From the NCBI GenBank assembly GCA_964589725.1, contig CAZPUJ010000472.1:1-9644 (forward strand): a stretch of DNA of 9,644 bases. The letters are read 5' to 3'. This DNA comes from CAYSHJ01 sp964589725 (lineage in GTDB: Bacteria > Planctomycetota > Planctomycetia > Planctomycetales > Planctomycetaceae). Positions 5,997-9,644 of the stretch are shown piece after piece (position 1 is the stretch's first letter; each line of letters starts with the position of its first letter). The notes under the pieces were generated by a model, which made no database searches, had not been told where the DNA came from, and was given only the letters and a program-made list of their open reading frames with translations. The position numbers were made by a program, and so were the translations under genes.

Positions 5997-6068
5997 GTTG
6001 GAATTCCACCTTCAGGCGGCAGTACGTCTCGACGACGGCCGAAAACCGCCTCCAGACGAAACTCCAAC
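5997..6068. repeat. Imperfect 23-bp inverted repeat between ExbD-like and MFS genes
   Basis: Arms 5997-6019 and 6046-6068 are complementary at 17 of 23 positions, several mismatches being G-U compatible, around a 26-nt loop. It fills almost exactly the space between the ExbD stop (6070-6072) and the MFS ribosome site. From memory, 'GCCTGAAGGYGGAAYTCCAAC' type palindromes recur in planctomycete intergenic DNA. Confidence 0.7.
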
Positions 6069-6069
6069 G

Positions 6070-6567
6070 TCACGCATCCGGGTCGCGTTTCGGCGGAGCA
6101 AACTTGATCTTTTCGATGTACCGCACGACAGCCCGTCCGTCTTTGCTCAACCGTCCGGTGCAGGCGCCGATCGTTTTCACGACGTTCTCGAAGTGCAGGT
6201 TGAAGTCGGCGTCAATTTCGACCTCCATGTCTTTTGAACGCGCCGCGCCAGGCGTGCCGATCAATTTCAAAATCTCGTTGTTCAGCCGCTGAAAGGCCAA
6301 CTCATCATTCCCCATGTTGCGTTCACCCAACCGCAATTGAGCCAAGCTGCCATCGGGAGTCGCAATCAAGCGCACCTTGATGTCGGGAAGCAGTTGATCG
6401 ACGGCTTTCGATCCTTGCGTAGCCGGCGGCATGTTGATGTTGAAGTCGCCTTCCGGGGACGAAATTTTCAACGTCATCATGAAGAACGTCAGCAATTGAA
6501 ACGTGACGTCGATCATCGGCGTCGTTTGTTGTTGCAGATTGGCCGGTTCAAGCTGTTTGACTTTCAT
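6070..6567 (-). CDS. ExbD/TolR-family proton-channel protein (second copy)
   Basis: A 165-residue protein with a single N-terminal membrane segment and a periplasmic domain. TTPMIDVTFQLLTFFMM carries the conserved membrane Asp, D20, equivalent to Asp25 of E. coli ExbD, which carries protons and couples proton flow to work on the cell envelope. The periplasmic part (about 40-165) ends in a beta-rich stretch typical of ExbD/TolR. The frame is open to 6630, but ATG 6567 (MKVKQLEP) is chosen because the membrane segment is then at the usual distance and because the upstream codons cover a heptamer repeat. It is separated from the other ExbD-like gene by 223 bp containing a strong inverted repeat, yet keeps the same strand and order, so it probably belongs to the same unit. 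Orthology to exbD or tolR proper is not implied. Confidence 0.88.
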   Translation of the reverse strand: MKVKQLEPANLQQQTTPMIDVTFQLLTFFMMTLKISSPEGDFNINMPPATQGSKAVDQLLPDIKVRLIATPDGSLAQLRLGERNMGNDELAFQRLNNEILKLIGTPGAARSKDMEVEIDADFNLHFENVVKTIGACTGRLSKDGRAVVRYIEKIKFAPPKRDPDA

Positions 6568-6580
6568 CGGAGACTCAACG

Positions 6581-6606
6581 GATTTTCGATTTTCGATTTT
6601 TGATTT
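6581..6606. repeat. AT-rich heptamer tandem repeat
   Basis: GATTTTC, GATTTTC, GATTTTT, GATTT in tandem, 14 bp upstream of the start of the downstream ExbD-like gene. Related low-complexity text (aaatctcaaatcc and similar) occurs at 6761-6780 and 9388-9435. It is clearly richer in A and T than the surrounding genes. Confidence 0.65.
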
Positions 6607-6651
6607 GCGGGCACCCGTTTCAGGCAGCAATACCGCACGCGCCCGAATCGG

Positions 6652-6716
6652 ACACTAACCCGAAGCGTCAGCGAGGAACTTTGACCTCAGCCCTCGCTTA
6701 CGCTTCGGGTTAGTGT
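6652..6716. repeat. Near-perfect 25-bp inverted repeat (hairpin element)
   Basis: Arms 6652-6676 and 6692-6716 are complementary at 24 of 25 positions around a 15-nt loop. The arm reads ACACTAACCCGAAGCG then TMAGCGAGG. There is no T-run on either strand, so it is not a classic terminator; in RNA it would be a very stable stem between the two ExbD-like cistrons. From memory this 'CTAACCCGAAGCGTAAGCGAGG' element is highly repeated in planctomycete genomes. Confidence 0.85.
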
Positions 6717-6790
6717 GGGTGTCTCCGAAATGTGTCAGACTTGGCCGTGCGAGGCATACGAAATCTCAAATCCAAAATGGGAACTAGTGT

Positions 6791-7261
6791 TCAGTCTTTG
6801 CTTTGCTTGGCCTTGAGAGCGAACTTCTCAAACTTCAGTTCCTGCGCCATCTTAATGAATTCTTGAACTTGTCCGGTGGGGACATCGCCGTCGGCGCGGA
6901 TGGTCACAGTGACGTCTTTGGGGTCGGTCCCCTTTGCCTGATAGATGCGGGCCTCCTGCTGAAGCCTGCGGCGATACTCGGGGATGCGCATTTCCTCGCC
7001 GGGAAGGAAGACAAACGGTTGCTGATCGGTCTTGAGACCGTCTTTGCTCCGTTTGTAGCCGACGTTGACGACCAGTTCATGTTCGACTTTGACTTCCGGC
7101 GGCTTGGCCAGTGCGTCAGCCGCGAGTCTCACACGCTCGTCCGCCTGCGTCTGCTCGAAGTTCGTCACCATCATGAAGAACGTGATCAACTGAAACGTGA
7201 CGTCCATCATCGGTGTCATGTCCATCTCGGCGCTGGGCATTGGGGGCGAACGGAATCTCAT
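6791..7261 (-). CDS. ExbD/TolR-family proton-channel protein (first copy)
   Basis: A 156-residue protein with an N-terminal membrane segment (about 16-34) and a periplasmic domain. MTPMMDVTFQLITFFMMV places the conserved proton-carrying Asp at residue 20. The periplasmic domain carries a charged insertion near 68-85 (KRSKDGLKTDQQ) and ends VTVTIRADGDVPTGQVQEFIKMAQ, the usual ExbD beta-alpha closing unit, then a Lys-rich tail. ATG 7261 is backed by GGAG in the preceding bases. The gene follows the ExbB-like gene by 34 bp, so the two are almost surely co-transcribed and their products assemble as a channel. It shares the membrane-segment sequence with the second ExbD-like protein but differs strongly in the periplasmic part, suggesting two non-identical subunits rather than a recent duplicate. 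Confidence 0.9.
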   Translation of the reverse strand: MRFRSPPMPSAEMDMTPMMDVTFQLITFFMMVTNFEQTQADERVRLAADALAKPPEVKVEHELVVNVGYKRSKDGLKTDQQPFVFLPGEEMRIPEYRRRLQQEARIYQAKGTDPKDVTVTIRADGDVPTGQVQEFIKMAQELKFEKFALKAKQSKD

Positions 7262-7280
7262 GGAAACTCCACAGTCTCAC

Positions 7281-7310
7281 TCACGAAGGACCGACTCACG
7301 AAGGACCGAC
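7281..7310. repeat. Perfect 15-bp tandem duplication across the exbB-like stop codon
   Basis: TCACGAAGGACCGAC occurs twice without gap (7281-7295, 7296-7310). On the minus strand each unit encodes Val-Gly-Pro-Ser-stop in frame, so the last five codons including the stop were copied. The second unit lies in the gap before the ExbD-like gene. Confidence 0.95.
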
Positions 7311-8204
7311 GCGTGGTTCTGCCGGCACGTTCGCCGGTGCTGCTCCGCCAGCGGCGGGACGCGTCTGAAAGCGACCGATCAACTGCTCGCTGAGAATGCC
7401 GACGTCGAACATCAGTCGGGTCAGGTGATTTCGTAACAGGCTGTACGAGATCATTGCGGGAATTGCGATGATGAGGCCTTCCAGTGTGGTGACCAACGCG
7501 AGCATGATGCCTTCGGCCAGTTCCGAGGGTTTCGGCTGCGTGGCCGTGCGGGCGATGACCTCAAACGCTTGTACCATGCCTTGTACCGTGCCGAGCAATC
7601 CCAGCATCGGGCCCGTTGTGGCGATCAACGCCAGCCAACTAAGGCGATGTTCCAGGCCCATGTTTTCGTCCTCTCCCAATTCGCTCATCGCTTTCAGGGC
7701 AGCGTCCGGACCATGTTGCAATTTAGTCATGCCGGCCACCAGCAGTCGCGCCAGTATTGACTCGTCATGCTTGGATGTTTCAAACGCTCCTTGAAAGTCG
7801 CGAGCGTTCAGCTTCTTTTCAAATTCCTCGAGGAATTCCGGCGGCAGAAAGTTTTGGCGGCGAATCTGCAGGATGCACATAATGATGACCGCGACCATGA
7901 TGAACGACTCAATGAAGATGCAGGCACCAAATGGGCCGGAGGCGTCAATCAACCATTTCAGAAAGCTCTTTTGTTCGAGCGGCGGCGCTTCCGCCGACTC
8001 CTCCGCGGCTTGCACCTTTCCCGCTTTCGTGGCCGGCGCGGCGGCGTCTATCCCCTCTTCCATCTTCGAGTCTTGGCCAGCGGGTTGATAGGCCCACGCG
8101 GGAGTTCCAAGGTCGAAGGACCAGCCGCTCAGCACTAAGAATGTCACGGCCAGCAGCACCCACCGGCACTCGCGAAACGCAGTCTTGGTTGGCCAATCGA
8201 GCAT
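7296..8204 (-). CDS. MotA/TolQ/ExbB-type proton channel protein
   Basis: A 302-residue membrane protein. Residues 10-38 form an N-terminal signal or anchor ending TPAWA, followed by a low-complexity Ala/Glu linker (40-78). Three membrane segments follow: 91-113, about 189-212 (ATTGPMLGLLGTVQGMVQAF) and 233-255 (IMLALVTTLEGLIIAIPAMI), with a cytoplasmic loop of about 75 residues between the first two, as in ExbB/TolQ. T206 and T240 match the conserved Thr148 and Thr181 of E. coli ExbB. With the ExbD-like partners it should form a pentamer-type stator using the proton motive force. Three ATGs stand in a row (8210, 8207, 8204); GGAG at 8211-8214 is at workable distance (6 nt) only from the third, so 8204 is chosen. 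The gene follows the TPR gene by 54 bp. The Ala/Pro-rich tail ends in the duplicated VGPS. Confidence 0.92.
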   Translation of the reverse strand: MLDWPTKTAFRECRWVLLAVTFLVLSGWSFDLGTPAWAYQPAGQDSKMEEGIDAAAPATKAGKVQAAEESAEAPPLEQKSFLKWLIDASGPFGACIFIESFIMVAVIIMCILQIRRQNFLPPEFLEEFEKKLNARDFQGAFETSKHDESILARLLVAGMTKLQHGPDAALKAMSELGEDENMGLEHRLSWLALIATTGPMLGLLGTVQGMVQAFEVIARTATQPKPSELAEGIMLALVTTLEGLIIAIPAMISYSLLRNHLTRLMFDVGILSEQLIGRFQTRPAAGGAAPANVPAEPRVGPS

Positions 8205-8210
8205 CATCAT

Positions 8211-8214
8211 CTCC
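8211..8214 (-). promoter_or_regulatory. Ribosome binding site deciding the ExbB-like start
   Basis: On the minus strand GGAG abuts the first of three consecutive ATG codons. Spacing is 0, 3 and 6 nt to the three, so initiation at the third (8204) is by far the most likely. Confidence 0.65.
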
Positions 8215-8258
8215 GTGAGATCGCTTCCACTTCTGCTCCTACTCGACCTGGGAATGCG

Positions 8259-9368
8259 TTACTTCTCCGTTCCGTCGGTCGCCGGTGTCTCCTTGGGTGC
8301 CGCGGCTTCGCCCAGTTTCTTGGCCCACTCGCTGTTCGGAAAGTTCGCCAGCAGATCATCGCGAGCTTCGGCAGCTCGGTCAGGTTGGCCGATCGAACCA
8401 GAAATTTTGTGGAGGTGATACAAGGCTTCGGCGTGCGCAGCCCTCTCTTTGGGAAACAAAACGGGCACGTGCAGGTACGCGATCGCGGCCTCTTTCAATT
8501 TGTTCTGAGCCTGCAACAAATCCCCTTGCAGGTTGTACGCCTCGGCCATCGCGCGCGGCTCGTCGAGCGACGCGGCTTTGATCACTTCGTCGATCAGCTT
8601 CAAGGCGTCATCGTTCTTTTGCTGCTTCACCAGACAGGCCGCTTTGCCCACGAGGGCTTCGTTACGGCGAGCTTTCTCGGCGTCCGATTCCGCTTTGCCG
8701 GCGGCGGCATCGTCGAATGATTTCGCGGCGTCTTCCACCTTGTCTTGCTTGAGTTGCACTCGGCCCACCGAGACCCTTGCCGCCGTGCGGAAATCGTTCC
8801 AAGGGGCCTTCGCCAAGTTCTCGAAGGCCTGCTGAGCTTTGGGAAAATCTCCCTTGGCGACGTGGACCTGTCCCAAGAGATTCGTAGCGTCGAAGTAGCC
8901 GAAGTGATCGGCGTAGGATTTCGTGAAGGCTTCCAGCCTTTTGACGGCATCGTCGATCTTGGACGGATCATCTAGCGCGAGCTTGGCCGAAACGCGAGCG
9001 ATCAAGAACTCCATCCAAGCCTTCATATTTCCCGATTTTGCGTCTTTGGCGATTTCGAGATAGCTATCGAGCGCCTTTTCGAGCCGACCTCCCTCTTCGT
9101 CACTGCGAGCCAAGCCAAGCTTCGCGGGTTCACCCTCCCACTTGATGGTGGCGATGTCGTTGGCTGGAACTTTGATTGCCTCGCCCGTTTTCGGTTTGAC
9201 GGTCACTTCGGTGCGATTGATGGCCCCAATCTCCCCGAGCACCGGCTTGCCCGTGCTGCGAAGCGTGACGGTATCGATCGCCCACAGCGGCGATGCCGAG
9301 AGCGCGACGGCTCCGATGGCGGTCGCAAACTGTTGGATGATGTTTTTATTGAAGTGGTTGGTCTTCAT
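8259..9368 (-). CDS. Secreted tetratricopeptide-repeat protein with N-terminal SH3-like domain
   Basis: A 369-residue protein. Residues 1-30 are a Sec signal peptide with cleavage expected after SPLWA. Residues 31-80 (IDTVTLRSTGKPVLGEIG, TEVTVKPKTGE, IKVPANDIATIKWEGEP) form a short all-beta unit like the SH3/Sm-type barrels that precede TPRs in some planctomycete proteins. From about 84 to 342 come helical repeats with TPR spacing, clearest at 161-187, 197-221, 237-264, 276-303 and 314-342. The tail is Ala/Pro/Glu-rich. Such proteins scaffold other proteins, here in the periplasm. Its place 54 bp before the ExbB-like gene makes it a candidate periplasmic partner of the ExbB-ExbD motor, perhaps filling a role like that of YbgF/CpoB beside Tol-Pal; this is inference from position. 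ATG 9368 gives a proper signal peptide. Confidence 0.85.
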   Translation of the reverse strand: MKTNHFNKNIIQQFATAIGAVALSASPLWAIDTVTLRSTGKPVLGEIGAINRTEVTVKPKTGEAIKVPANDIATIKWEGEPAKLGLARSDEEGGRLEKALDSYLEIAKDAKSGNMKAWMEFLIARVSAKLALDDPSKIDDAVKRLEAFTKSYADHFGYFDATNLLGQVHVAKGDFPKAQQAFENLAKAPWNDFRTAARVSVGRVQLKQDKVEDAAKSFDDAAAGKAESDAEKARRNEALVGKAACLVKQQKNDDALKLIDEVIKAASLDEPRAMAEAYNLQGDLLQAQNKLKEAAIAYLHVPVLFPKERAAHAEALYHLHKISGSIGQPDRAAEARDDLLANFPNSEWAKKLGEAAAPKETPATDGTEK

Positions 9369-9387
9369 CGCGAGGTTTCCATGTAGC

Positions 9388-9435
9388 GGATTTCAAATCT
9401 CAGATTTCGAATCCTTCATCTCAAATCACAGATAT
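9388..9435. repeat. Low-complexity AT-rich spacer
   Basis: Variants of 'gatttcaaatctcagatttc' and 'tctcaaatcacagat' fill the gap between the TPR gene start and the stop of the preceding gene. It resembles the spacers at 6581-6606 and 6761-6780. No promoter is obvious in it. Confidence 0.5.
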
Positions 9436-9444
9436 CTTGCCGCG

Positions 9445-9644
9445 TCATTCTTTCCGAGGTTTTCCTTTGGGCGTTTTCGCTGGCTGGTTGGCTACGGGCT
9501 TTGCGGTTGTTGAGGTTTTCGTCGACGAATTCGTCGTCGGTTTGCGAGGAGTCCGAAATTCCGGCATCTCGTACACAGCGCCGGTCGCGGCCGATGGCGT
9601 CACGAACTTGGCATTCGGCACCAGGATCGGCGCCTCATCGTCGC
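9445..9644 (-). CDS. C-terminal end of an unknown protein with a Thr/Lys/Pro-rich tail (partial)
   Basis: The minus-strand frame entering from the right edge stops at TGA 9445-9447 and gives 65 residues. The first part (DDEAPILVPNAKFVTPSAATGAVYEM) is mixed; from MPEFRTPRK on it becomes a disordered tail rich in Thr, Ser, Lys and Pro, ending KGKPRKE. I do not recognise the family. It is 76 bp upstream of the TPR gene on the same strand, so it may be the first visible member of the operon that includes the ExbB-ExbD genes. The basic tail could contact nucleic acid, acidic lipids or a protein partner, but nothing in the sequence decides this. Confidence 0.6.
   Translation of the reverse strand, partial: DDEAPILVPNAKFVTPSAATGAVYEMPEFRTPRKPTTNSSTKTSTTAKPVANQPAKTPKGKPRKE

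Noticed and set aside
5102..6292. Plus-strand open frame of 396 codons
   Set aside because: It is antisense to the MFS transporter and the ExbD-like gene, both supported by family motifs. Its product is Arg/Gln/Pro-rich without domains.
6652..6716. Intrinsic terminator after the first ExbD-like gene
   Set aside because: The hairpin is strong but has no following T-run on either strand, and the stem is far longer than typical terminators.

Overview
The window looks like chromosomal DNA of a planctomycete (phylum Planctomycetota). The grounds are family-level: a multiheme c-type cytochrome with a CX4CH heme site, a run of TPR protein, ExbB-type protein and two ExbD-type proteins, a small stand-alone sugar-binding-like protein, and palindromic intergenic repeats of a kind I remember from planctomycete genomes. 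No lineage marker gene is present, so this is an inference. Coding DNA is GC-rich and densely packed.

Left part (1-1084, + strand): the 3' end of an unrecognised gene, a spacer holding two inverted repeats, then a toxin-antitoxin pair. The antitoxin-like gene (288-590) overlaps a PIN-domain VapC toxin gene (587-1006) by ATGA. A palindrome sits between the predicted -35 and -10 boxes of this pair. The pair is bracketed by a 39-bp direct repeat (36/39 identical), whose first copy is coding sequence of the upstream gene and whose second copy ends exactly where the next gene ends.

Middle (1085-4721): a secreted pentaheme cytochrome on the minus strand, a complete tRNA-Glu(CUC) transcription unit on the minus strand with promoter and intrinsic terminator, then on the plus strand a 142-aa sugar-binding-like protein and an FtsW-type SEDS peptidoglycan polymerase. 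The ftsW 3' end overlaps the convergent transporter gene by 73 bp.

Right part (4649-9644, minus strand throughout): reading in the transcription direction, the Thr/Lys/Pro-rich C-terminus of an unknown protein, a secreted SH3-like plus TPR protein, an ExbB/TolQ-type channel protein with signal peptide, two ExbD-type proteins, and an MFS transporter of the anion:cation symporter type. The TPR-ExbB-ExbD-ExbD set looks like one proton-motive-force-driven envelope machine whose periplasmic partner is probably the TPR protein or the upstream protein. Gene junctions in this run carry a 15-bp tandem duplication over the exbB-like stop codon, a near-perfect 25-bp inverted repeat, an AT-rich heptamer repeat and an imperfect 23-bp inverted repeat.
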